Assembly (NCBI GenBank): GCA_964491015.1
Contig: CAZBEY010000046.1
Coordinates: forward strand, 1 to 16,281
Reading direction: 5' to 3'
Length of the DNA stretch: 16,281 nucleotides
Source of the DNA: JADFRD01 sp964491015
Lineage (GTDB): Bacteria; Fidelibacterota; Marinisomatia; Marinisomatales; TCS55
Shown one piece after another: positions 1 through 6,697 of the stretch. Within the stretch, counting starts at the first letter, position 1. Each line of letters starts with the position of its first letter. The notes under the pieces were generated by a model, which was given only the letters and a program-made list of their open reading frames with translations, searched no databases and was not told the DNA's origin. Made by a program: the position numbers and the translations under genes.

Positions 1-243
1 GGCACTCTTTCCAGTTCATCTGTTTATCCTCGGGAAGTCATTAAAGGAGCGTTGGATAATGATGCGGCTGCGTTAATTTTTGTCCATAATCATCCCAGTG
101 GAAATCCAAACCCCAGCCAAGATGATCTTACCATCACAAAACAGCTAAAAGAAGCGGCACAAACCATTGATATTTCAGTTCACGATCATCTCATTATTGC
201 CGGGGATGATGTGTATTCTTTCGCAGACCATGGGTTGATTTGA
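1..243 (+). CDS. radC: RadC-family JAB-domain protein, C-terminal fragment (5' end outside window)
   Basis: The frame is open from the first base and ends with TGA at 241-243, so only the last 80 residues are present. They carry the JAMM/MPN+ metal site of RadC proteins: a Glu in PREVIKGAL, then HNHPSGNP followed by SQDD, which supply the two His and the Asp that bind zinc in JAB-domain proteins. The tail (DHLIIAGDDVYSF, then ending HGLI) matches the usual RadC C-terminus. RadC was once called a DNA repair protein, but its biochemical role is unsettled; in many genomes family members lie on mobile elements. An internal TTG at 52 is not a believable start because conserved sequence continues upstream of it. 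The N-terminal helix-hairpin-helix part, if present, lies outside the window. The family call is firm; the function is not. Confidence 0.9.
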   Translation, partial: GTLSSSSVYPREVIKGALDNDAAALIFVHNHPSGNPNPSQDDLTITKQLKEAAQTIDISVHDHLIIAGDDVYSFADHGLI

Positions 244-578
244 TTTGCCTAGAAGCCACGGAGCCACAGAGGACACAGAGAAAAAATATAAGGATATGAA
301 AAAATGAAAGAATCAAGACTTTGTACAGAAGCAGATATAGCCTCAATAATTCATCAGCCGCAAAGGACGCAAAGTTTCACGAAGGAGATAAAAATATTGA
401 TAATATCAAATGTAAATAAAAAAATTAACCGATATTTGTTTGCTATCCCCATATTTATCAGCATTTAGTATTCCTTCGTGTTCTTCGTGACGAATAATCC
501 AGGATAGAAAAGAATTGGTTTACCAATATTTAAACTCTCTGTGAACTCTGTGGCTAAAAACAATGAGGTAATTAAAAA
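244..578. repeat. Decayed nested inverted-repeat element filling a gene-free spacer
   Basis: No convincing gene is seen here. The spacer carries paired motifs in inverted order. Outer arms: AGCCACAGAGGACACAGAGA at 262-281 and TCTCTGTGAACTCTGTGGCT at 536-555, which are reverse complements at 18 of 20 positions. Inner arms: CACGAAGGA at 378-386 and TCCTTCGTG at 472-480, an exact 9-bp match. Between them lie CCGCAAAGGACGCAAAG (358-374) and two TTCGTG units 9 bp apart (475-480 and 484-489). From memory, such CCACAGAG and CGCAAAGG motifs recur in spacers of many environmental bacteria. The element could be a miniature inverted-repeat element or a structured transcript; it has no transposase, and no target-site duplication was identified. 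Confidence 0.6.
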
Positions 579-977
579 ATGACAATTGACACACAAGGCC
601 GTCCTTTTGGTGGAGCGATCATGAATATTGAAAAAGGGGAAAAGATGTATAAAGTCTTCCGATTTATTCCTAAGAAGAACCCCGGGTATCATTTTGAATA
701 CCGTATTTTGACCAAATTGAAAAAGAATGGACATCTCTCATTAGCGGCGTATAATTATAAAATTGTTAATGGAGTTGTCGAAAAAGGTAATATTATGACA
801 AGTAATGATTTGCCTAAAAGTGAGATGGAAAGTTTAATTAAAGGTGTGCAAAAAAGACTTGAGTCATCTTCGCCATCGAACTTGCATATCATAGACCTTA
901 CGAAATATAAAACACTGAAGGAACAAATTCAGAAAATGGTGGAATTAGACCAGGTGGATACTCAATATATTGATTAA
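579..977 (+). CDS. Small protein of unknown function
   Basis: This open frame of 132 codons encodes a basic, soluble-looking protein with no signal peptide or membrane segment. I do not recognise the family. A Lys-rich first half (MYKVFRFIPKKNPGYHFEYR) with probable beta strands precedes a helical C-terminal part rich in Lys, Glu and Gln (KTLKEQIQKMVELDQ). The start is uncertain. ATG 579 has GAGG about ten bases upstream, while ATG 645 has a good AAAGGGG site at normal distance and would give 110 residues starting MYKVFRF; the 22 residues between them look less protein-like. The gene begins just after the inverted repeat and ends 91 bp before the citrate lyase genes, so a shared transcript is possible but not shown. 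A functional guess would be invention. Confidence 0.6.
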   Translation: MTIDTQGRPFGGAIMNIEKGEKMYKVFRFIPKKNPGYHFEYRILTKLKKNGHLSLAAYNYKIVNGVVEKGNIMTSNDLPKSEMESLIKGVQKRLESSSPSNLHIIDLTKYKTLKEQIQKMVELDQVDTQYID

Positions 978-1068
978 TAACCTTTACCATTTCTTGGAAT
1001 GGGGGAATAGGCAGTAATAAATTCCTATGAACGTTATTAAATACTGAATTCAAATTGAATAATCGACC

Positions 1069-2280
1069 ATGGAAAAAAGGTATATAGTCGGTCCGAAAGA
1101 AACCAAACCCCGATCGGATATACGGATAACATATACACCGGGGAAAACCCCGCTGTCATTTGATCTGTCAAGCAAAGTCGATACTTTATTTGGTAAATCC
1201 ATTCTGGATCAGGCGGATACGGTCTGCAAAGATCTTGGTATCACTTCCGGTGATTTCTTGATCGATGATTTCGGAGCACTGCCATTTGTGATATCCTCCC
1301 GATTAGAAGCGGTGATAAAGGCGGCTCATCCGGGGATTACTGCGGAATCTCTGCCGAAAATAAAATACTGCTGCAAAGGTGGATCAGAACGAAATCGTAT
1401 CCGAAGAAGCCGATTGTATATCCCGGGAAATCAGCCAAAACTGATGCTAAATGCAGGTATTCATAACCCGGATGGAATCATTTTGGATTTGGAAGACGCA
1501 GTGGCGCCAGCGGAAAAAGAGTCTACCCGGTATATCGTCAGGAATGCATTACGAACATTGGACTTTTTTGGAGCTGAACGCATGGTTCGAATCAATCAGG
1601 GTGAAATGGGATTAAGAGATTTGGAATTTGTGGTTCCCCACAACGTTCACCTTGTATTGGTGCCCAAAGTAGAAAGCGGTGAACAGCTCATGGCTGCAGA
1701 TGAAAAAATATCAGAAATTTGTAAAAATTGCGGACGAACAGATCCTGTGTTTCTTATGCCCATTATTGAAAGCGGACGCGGTGTTTTAAAAGCATTGGAA
1801 ATCGCCGAAGCATCTCCCAATAATGTGGCGCTTGCCATTGGTTTAGAAGACTATACTGCGGACATCGGAACGAAACGCACTCAAGTAGGTAGGGAATCAT
1901 TCTTTGCCCGGAGCATGGTTGTGAATGCTGCCAGAGCCGCTGGATTGCAGGCAATAGATTCCGTTTTCAGCGACGTTGGGAATGAAGATGCTTTGCGGGA
2001 ATCTGTACGCGAGGCAAAAGATTTGGGATTTGATGGAAAAGGCTGTATCCATCCGCGGCAAATTCGCCCGGTTAATGAAGAGTTCGCACCGTCCATTTCT
2101 GAAATTGAAAAAGCAAAAAAAATTATACTGGCTTTTGATGAAGCTGATGTTAAAGGACTTGGGGTTGTATCACTGGGATCAAAAATGATAGATGCTCCCG
2201 TTGTGAAAAGAGCCGCCCAAATAATTGATCTGGCGGTTATATCTGGACTGTTATCAAAGGATTGGAAAATACATGAATAA
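1069..2280 (+). CDS. citE: Citrate lyase acyl carrier (gamma, CitD) fused to beta subunit (CitE)
   Basis: This 403-residue protein joins two citrate lyase subunits that are normally separate. Residues about 10-90 resemble CitD, the acyl carrier protein. Ser16, in PRSDI, aligns with the serine that carries the phosphoribosyl-dephospho-CoA arm, and DDFGALPFVISSRLEAVI is the typical CitD end. Residues about 112-403 are a full-length CitE (HpcH/HpaI aldolase family): RRSRLYIPGN, GIILDLEDAVAPAEK, MVRIN, VPKVES, PIIESGRG, GLEDYTADIGTKRT and GKGCIHPRQI. In the citrate lyase complex the beta subunit splits citryl-thioester into acetyl-thioester and oxaloacetate while the acyl group rides on the gamma subunit. 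The stop overlaps the citF start by 8 bases, implying coupled translation. The start at 1069 has no clear Shine-Dalgarno site. The true substrate could be a related tricarboxylate or citramalate-like acid. Confidence 0.88.
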   Translation: MEKRYIVGPKETKPRSDIRITYTPGKTPLSFDLSSKVDTLFGKSILDQADTVCKDLGITSGDFLIDDFGALPFVISSRLEAVIKAAHPGITAESLPKIKYCCKGGSERNRIRRSRLYIPGNQPKLMLNAGIHNPDGIILDLEDAVAPAEKESTRYIVRNALRTLDFFGAERMVRINQGEMGLRDLEFVVPHNVHLVLVPKVESGEQLMAADEKISEICKNCGRTDPVFLMPIIESGRGVLKALEIAEASPNNVALAIGLEDYTADIGTKRTQVGRESFFARSMVVNAARAAGLQAIDSVFSDVGNEDALRESVREAKDLGFDGKGCIHPRQIRPVNEEFAPSISEIEKAKKIILAFDEADVKGLGVVSLGSKMIDAPVVKRAAQIIDLAVISGLLSKDWKIHE

Positions 2281-3835
2281 GCCGAAAATGGTTCAAAATT
2301 CAGTCGGACGGTTAGTACCCAATGTTGTAAACAATATTCGTCAAGTTCCATTCAAAGGTGTTGGTAAGTTTTCACCTGATGGAAAAAAAGCTGCACCTCA
2401 AATCCACAATTGTAGCGAATATCCATTAGATGGAAATAAAGTGGTGGGTTCACTGAAAGAAGCATTAGTGAAGGCGGGCTTGAGTGATGGTATGACGGTT
2501 TCCAATCACCATCATTTTAGAAATGGTGACTTGGTGATGAACCAGGTTTTTGATATTGCTTCGGAACTGGGTGTAAAAGGTCTGCGCTGGTTTCCCTCAG
2601 CCGCATTTCCCTGCCATGAACCGGTTATTAATCACATCGAGAGTGGAACCATAGACTGGATTGAAGGGTCATTGAATGGTATACTGGGTGCTTTTGCTTC
2701 AAAAGGCGGGATGAGAGGTACAGGTATTTTACGAAGCCACGGTGGTCGTTGGCAGGCAGTCCAGGATGGAGAAGTCCATATTGATATTGCGGTGATTGCC
2801 GCACCTACGGCAGATCAATTTGGTAATGCCACGGGAGATCGCGGACCGTCCGCCTGCGGACTTTTAGGCTTCGGGTTAGTCGATTCCTTGTATGCCGATA
2901 AGGTGATTGTTGTAACAGATAATCTGGTTCCTTTTCCTTGTGTCCCATGGCAAATCCAAGGTCAAAACGTGGATTATGTTGTTGTTTTGGATAAGGTAGG
3001 TGAACCGGAGAAAATAATATCCGGAACTACAAAACTTACCCGTTCACCGGACAGGCTATATATAGCTGAAATGACAGCAAAATTTGTCCAAGCTGCCGGT
3101 ATGATGCGGCAGGGGTTTAGTTTCCAGGCAGGTGCCGGAGGGACAGCCTTGGCATTCGCCATTTTTTTAAGGGAAATGATGAAAGATGCCCACATCAAGG
3201 CACGATTTATTCGGGGCGGATCCACCAAATATTTAGTTGAAATGCTGGAAAAAGGTCATACAGATTTTATTTTGGACGGCCAAACTTTTGATTTGGAAGG
3301 GGTGAGGTCCATGCGGGAAAATTACGGTCATGTGAATACATCGCCATTTACCAGTTATAATTGGCATGGAAAAGGTAATTTTGCCAGCATGTTGGATGTG
3401 GTCGTGTTGGGAGCAACAGAAGTGGACGTGAATTTTAATGCAAATGTTGTAACGCATTCAGATGGGCGGATGCTCCACGGGATTGGCGGGTGGCAGAACT
3501 GTTTATTTAGTAAATGTACGATTCTTCCCATTCCGGCATTTCGGGACAGGATACCCATTATCGTAGATCAAGTAACGACGGTAGTTGGGCCCGGTGAATT
3601 AATCGATGTCATTGTCACTGAAAGAGGAATAGCAATTAATCCCTTACGGAAGGATTTAATTGAAGCAACAAAAAACAGCGGCCTGCCTATTCGAAAAATT
3701 GAGGATATAAAAGCAGAAGTGGATGATCTTATGGGTGGGGCGCCGGCCAAACCTGAACTTTCGGATGAAGTGGTCAGCATTGTAAAATGGGTTGATGGGA
3801 CTGTCATAGATAGTATTTATAAAATTAAGGAATGA
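2273..3835 (+). CDS. citF: Citrate lyase alpha subunit-like acyl transferase (CitF)
   Basis: This 520-residue protein matches CitF over its whole length. The alpha subunit moves the acyl carrier thioester from acetate to the incoming substrate, forming the citryl-carrier that CitE cleaves. Seen motifs: NHHHFRNGDLVMNQV near the N-terminus, LRSHGGRWQAVQDGEVHID, IAAPTADQFGNATGDRG, SACGLLGFGLVDS, VTDNLVPFPCVPW, FQAGAGGTALA and, at the end, TERGIAINPLRKDL. ATG 2273 is chosen because it overlaps the citE stop and begins at the usual CitF start; earlier in-frame codons lie inside citE. One oddity is GGWQN (residues 405-409), where E. coli CitF, as I remember it, has GGHCD; loss of this His and Asp could change substrate or activity. 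The gene ends within the start region of the HD-domain gene. Confidence 0.88.
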   Translation: MNKPKMVQNSVGRLVPNVVNNIRQVPFKGVGKFSPDGKKAAPQIHNCSEYPLDGNKVVGSLKEALVKAGLSDGMTVSNHHHFRNGDLVMNQVFDIASELGVKGLRWFPSAAFPCHEPVINHIESGTIDWIEGSLNGILGAFASKGGMRGTGILRSHGGRWQAVQDGEVHIDIAVIAAPTADQFGNATGDRGPSACGLLGFGLVDSLYADKVIVVTDNLVPFPCVPWQIQGQNVDYVVVLDKVGEPEKIISGTTKLTRSPDRLYIAEMTAKFVQAAGMMRQGFSFQAGAGGTALAFAIFLREMMKDAHIKARFIRGGSTKYLVEMLEKGHTDFILDGQTFDLEGVRSMRENYGHVNTSPFTSYNWHGKGNFASMLDVVVLGATEVDVNFNANVVTHSDGRMLHGIGGWQNCLFSKCTILPIPAFRDRIPIIVDQVTTVVGPGELIDVIVTERGIAINPLRKDLIEATKNSGLPIRKIEDIKAEVDDLMGGAPAKPELSDEVVSIVKWVDGTVIDSIYKIKE

Positions 3836-3837
3836 TA

Positions 3838-4377
3838 ATGAGCAACAGAGAAAAAATATTGGAAATCTGGCCTGAAATAGATTGGATCGAGAGTGATGAA
3901 ATAAAAAATAAGGTGACAGATGCTTGGGCCTGGGCAATTGAAAACAGCGTATTATCGGCCGATGATTTGATGGATATCCCCTTTTCATTACTTATAAAGG
4001 ATTGTTCTGTCTCATTCATGAATCATAAACGTACCTGTGTGCAACTTGCTGTGGATATCGCCAAACGAATGAAGGAGAATTTTGGCGATGAAATTCAAAT
4101 TGATATGGATATTCTTATTGCCGGCGCCATATTGATTGATGTGGGAAAACTTTTGGAATATGAGATTGTAGATGGAAAGCTCACTACCAGTGATTTCGGT
4201 AGCAAAGTGCGCCACCCTTTCAGCGGTGTTGGGATTGCTGCCAGATTTGATTTACCGGCTGACGTGCAGCATATTATCGGCACCCATTCAAAAGAGGGTG
4301 ATTTGGGTAATCGTACAGTGGAATCAATTATTATACACCATGCTGATTTCGTGTCTTTTGAGCCATTCAAGAAATAA
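3838..4377 (+). CDS. HD-domain-like protein lacking the His of the HD doublet
   Basis: The protein has 179 residues from ATG 3838. An in-frame ATG at 3832 is only one base from the AAGG ribosome site, so 3838, seven bases away, is preferred. It resembles HD-superfamily metal phosphohydrolases: His63 in NHKRTC, AGAILIDVGKLLEY (residues 95-108), RHPFSG, GTHSKEG and HHADFVSFEPF with Asp170. The usual motif at 100-101 would be His-Asp; here the codons are att gat, giving Ile100-Asp101, so one metal-binding His is missing while the others remain. It may be inactive, altered in metal binding, or regulatory. Its place between citF and the aconitase gene, three bases from the latter, ties it to the tricarboxylate operon. 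The substrate is unknown; nucleotide or phosphate-ester hydrolysis is only the family norm. Confidence 0.75.
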   Translation: MSNREKILEIWPEIDWIESDEIKNKVTDAWAWAIENSVLSADDLMDIPFSLLIKDCSVSFMNHKRTCVQLAVDIAKRMKENFGDEIQIDMDILIAGAILIDVGKLLEYEIVDGKLTTSDFGSKVRHPFSGVGIAARFDLPADVQHIIGTHSKEGDLGNRTVESIIIHHADFVSFEPFKK

Positions 4378-4380
4378 AAA

Positions 4381-6351
4381 ATGCCGCAAAATTTAATTGA
4401 AAAAATAGCTCAAAATTTTGCTGTCGGTTTACCGGAAGGTACTGTTGTTCATTCAGGTGATTACATTTCTATCCAACCGGAGCATATCCTTACTCATGAC
4501 AATACAGCGCCAGTGGCTGAGAAATTTAAGGCCATAGGAGCTGCCCAAATGGAGAATCCTCGGCAGCCCATGTTTGCCTTAGATCACAATGTGCAGGATA
4601 GGTCAGAAGCCAACTTAAAAAAATATTCAGATATTGAAGCGTTTGCAAAAAAAATGGGTGTGGATTTTTATCCTGCCGGCAGAGGGATCGGTCATCAAAT
4701 TATGTGTGAAGAAGGCTATGCTTTCCCCGGGACCATGGTAGTTGCTTCGGACAGTCATGCCAATATGTATGGTGGCTTGGGGTGTCTCGGAACCCCGGTG
4801 GTTCGTACAGATGCGGCGGCTATTTGGGCGACCGGGCGTACTTGGTGGCAGATTCCTTCCATTGCAAGAATTCATTTAGCTGGTTCCCTATCCCAAGGTG
4901 TAACGGGTAAAGATGTCATCATTACACTGGCAGGGATTTTTAACCAGGATGAAGTTTTGAACCACGCTTTAGAATTTTCCGGGGACGGAATCAAATCTTT
5001 ATCCATTGATGACCGGTTAACCATTGCTAATATGACCACGGAATGGGGAGCCCTTGTGGGTTTGTTTCCCATTGATTCTGTCACAATTCAGTGGCTGCGT
5101 AACCGAGCTGATTTCATTGTAGAAAGAGGGTTGGAAGGTGTCCCCTCTGATAAAGACGGTGTGAAGGGGCAACACCCAAGAATGAATCATGACAGGATTC
5201 GACAAATAGTAGATGATCATTTGACTGCAGATCCGGATGCATTTTATTCGAAAGAAATCACCATGGACCTTTCAACGATTGCGCCCCATGTTGCAGGTCC
5301 AGACAATGTAAAAACGGCCGCTCCGATCAAAGAAATATCTGATCATAACATCAAAATAAATAAAGCATATTTAGTAAGCTGTACAAACAGCCGCGAAGAT
5401 GATTTAGCCCAGGCAGCAGATGCTGTTCGCGGAAAGAAAGTAGCCGAAAATGTTGAATTTTATTTTGCGGCAGCTTCCAGCGAAGTCCAGAGTGCTAGTG
5501 AAGAAAATGGTGACTGGCAGACATTGCTGGAGGCAGGTGCTCGTCCTTTGCCTCCCGGGTGCGGAATGTGTATCGGATTGGGGGTTGGATTACTCGGAGA
5601 AAATGAAATTGGAATTTCTGCAACAAATCGCAATTTTAAAGGACGAATGGGTGATCCAACTGCGAAGGCTTATTTGGCATCTCCTGCTGTAGTAGCAGCA
5701 TCGGCAATCGCCGGAAAAATTGCTGGCCCAGAACCATTCTCAAATATTAAACCGGTAGGCAACATCGTGATAAAAAGTCAACCTACTGCGAAGAAAACTA
5801 CGGTTTCATTATTGGATGGATTTCCGGAAAAATTATCCGGGGAATTGATATTTTGCCATCAAGACAATTTGAATACAGATGGAATATATCCAGGAAAATA
5901 TACCTATGTTGATGGATTAAAGTCCGAACAAATGGCAGCAGTTGTGATGGAAAATTATGATCCTGACTTTGGAAAAATTGTTGAAAAGAATGATATTTTA
6001 ATTGGAGGATTTAATTTTGGCTCCGGAAGTTCAAGGGAACAAGCAGCCACTGCATTGAAATACAGAGGTATTCAAATGGTACTCGCTGGTTCATTCAGTC
6101 AAACCTATAAACGGAATGCTTTGAATAATGGTTTTCTAGTCATTGAAGCTCCTGAGCTATCGAATGAATTGAAGGGGAAATATGGTACAGGTAAATTGAC
6201 AATAAGAACTAATATGATAGCGACAATTGATTTTATATCCTCCATACTGACTGTCAGTGAAAAAGAATATTCCATTTCCCCCGTGGGAGTTGCAGCGCAG
6301 GAGTTAATTTTGACCGGTGGTTTGGAAAATTGGGTAAAGAGCAGAATTTGA
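4381..6351 (+). CDS. Aconitase-superfamily hydratase, homoaconitase (LYS4)-like
   Basis: This 656-residue protein is a complete aconitase-type iron-sulfur hydro-lyase, with large domains and a C-terminal swivel domain in one chain. The 4Fe-4S ligands are Cys334 in VSCTNSRE and Cys394/Cys397 in PPGCGMCIG. Other motifs are FYPAGRGIGHQI, VASDSHANMYGG and, in the swivel, FNFGSGSSREQAATALKYRG. Stretches such as GCLGTPVVRTDAAAIWATGR, TWWQIP, and DDRLTIANMTTEWGALVGLF match fungal homoaconitase LYS4 as I remember it much better than mitochondrial or AcnA/AcnB aconitase. LYS4 isomerises homocitrate-derived homoaconitate in lysine synthesis. In bacteria members of this branch may act on citrate; specificity cannot be read off safely. 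The gene follows the HD gene by three bases and has only a weak ribosome site, suggesting coupled translation. Confidence 0.88.
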   Translation: MPQNLIEKIAQNFAVGLPEGTVVHSGDYISIQPEHILTHDNTAPVAEKFKAIGAAQMENPRQPMFALDHNVQDRSEANLKKYSDIEAFAKKMGVDFYPAGRGIGHQIMCEEGYAFPGTMVVASDSHANMYGGLGCLGTPVVRTDAAAIWATGRTWWQIPSIARIHLAGSLSQGVTGKDVIITLAGIFNQDEVLNHALEFSGDGIKSLSIDDRLTIANMTTEWGALVGLFPIDSVTIQWLRNRADFIVERGLEGVPSDKDGVKGQHPRMNHDRIRQIVDDHLTADPDAFYSKEITMDLSTIAPHVAGPDNVKTAAPIKEISDHNIKINKAYLVSCTNSREDDLAQAADAVRGKKVAENVEFYFAAASSEVQSASEENGDWQTLLEAGARPLPPGCGMCIGLGVGLLGENEIGISATNRNFKGRMGDPTAKAYLASPAVVAASAIAGKIAGPEPFSNIKPVGNIVIKSQPTAKKTTVSLLDGFPEKLSGELIFCHQDNLNTDGIYPGKYTYVDGLKSEQMAAVVMENYDPDFGKIVEKNDILIGGFNFGSGSSREQAATALKYRGIQMVLAGSFSQTYKRNALNNGFLVIEAPELSNELKGKYGTGKLTIRTNMIATIDFISSILTVSEKEYSISPVGVAAQELILTGGLENWVKSRI

Positions 6352-6697
6352 TTCACAACGAATAAAATAATTAAGATTTCAAAAAAACAACTAGCTTATT
6401 AAGGATGAACCATACAGCAGAAATGAAAATATTACATAACCTATTTAATTCAACAGCCGCAGATAAACGCGGAAAAATGCTGATATTATAGGAGTTGAAA
6501 AAATATTGAATAAAAAAAGGTATTTCATAAAAACACTTAGTGTCTATTTAATAAAATTCGTGACATTCGTGTCTAATGAATAATACAGAATAAATAATTT
6601 TCCAAATTAAGATAATTGATTAAACAAAATGACCCTTTTAGTTGCTTTAGATTGTTTCGTTATTTTCGTTTAATTCGTTGTTAATAGAGGAAGGATA
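6352..6697. repeat. Second decayed inverted-repeat spacer, related to 244-578
   Basis: No convincing gene is seen in these 346 bases between the aconitase and dehydrogenase genes. The ends form an inverted repeat: ACAACGAAT at 6355-6363 and ATTCGTTGT at 6673-6681 match exactly over 9 bp. Inside are CAGCCGCAGATAAACGCGG (6454-6472) and two TTCGTG units 9 bp apart (6557-6562 and 6566-6571), the same unit and spacing as in the 244-578 element. It looks like a more degraded copy of the same type of element, or of a related one. The operon may be split here, with the dehydrogenase gene transcribed from a promoter inside or after the element; I see no clear -35/-10 pair. Confidence 0.5.

Noticed and set aside
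253..560. CRISPR-like array or tRNA in the first spacer
   Set aside because: Repeat units are short, imperfect and inverted, with no regular spacers; no cloverleaf or CCA-type acceptor was found.
465..734. Minus-strand open frame of 89 codons
   Set aside because: It spans the inverted-repeat arm and the antisense of the 579-977 gene, and its translation shows no recognisable protein pattern.
1881..2351. Minus-strand open frame of 156 codons opposite citE/citF
   Set aside because: It is antisense to two well-conserved coding regions and shows Ser/Pro-rich shadow composition with no domain.
6405..6491. 28-codon plus-strand frame in the spacer before the dehydrogenase gene
   Set aside because: It has poor ribosome-site spacing and includes the CCGCAGATAAACGCGG repeat motif, so it is more likely chance within the repeat.
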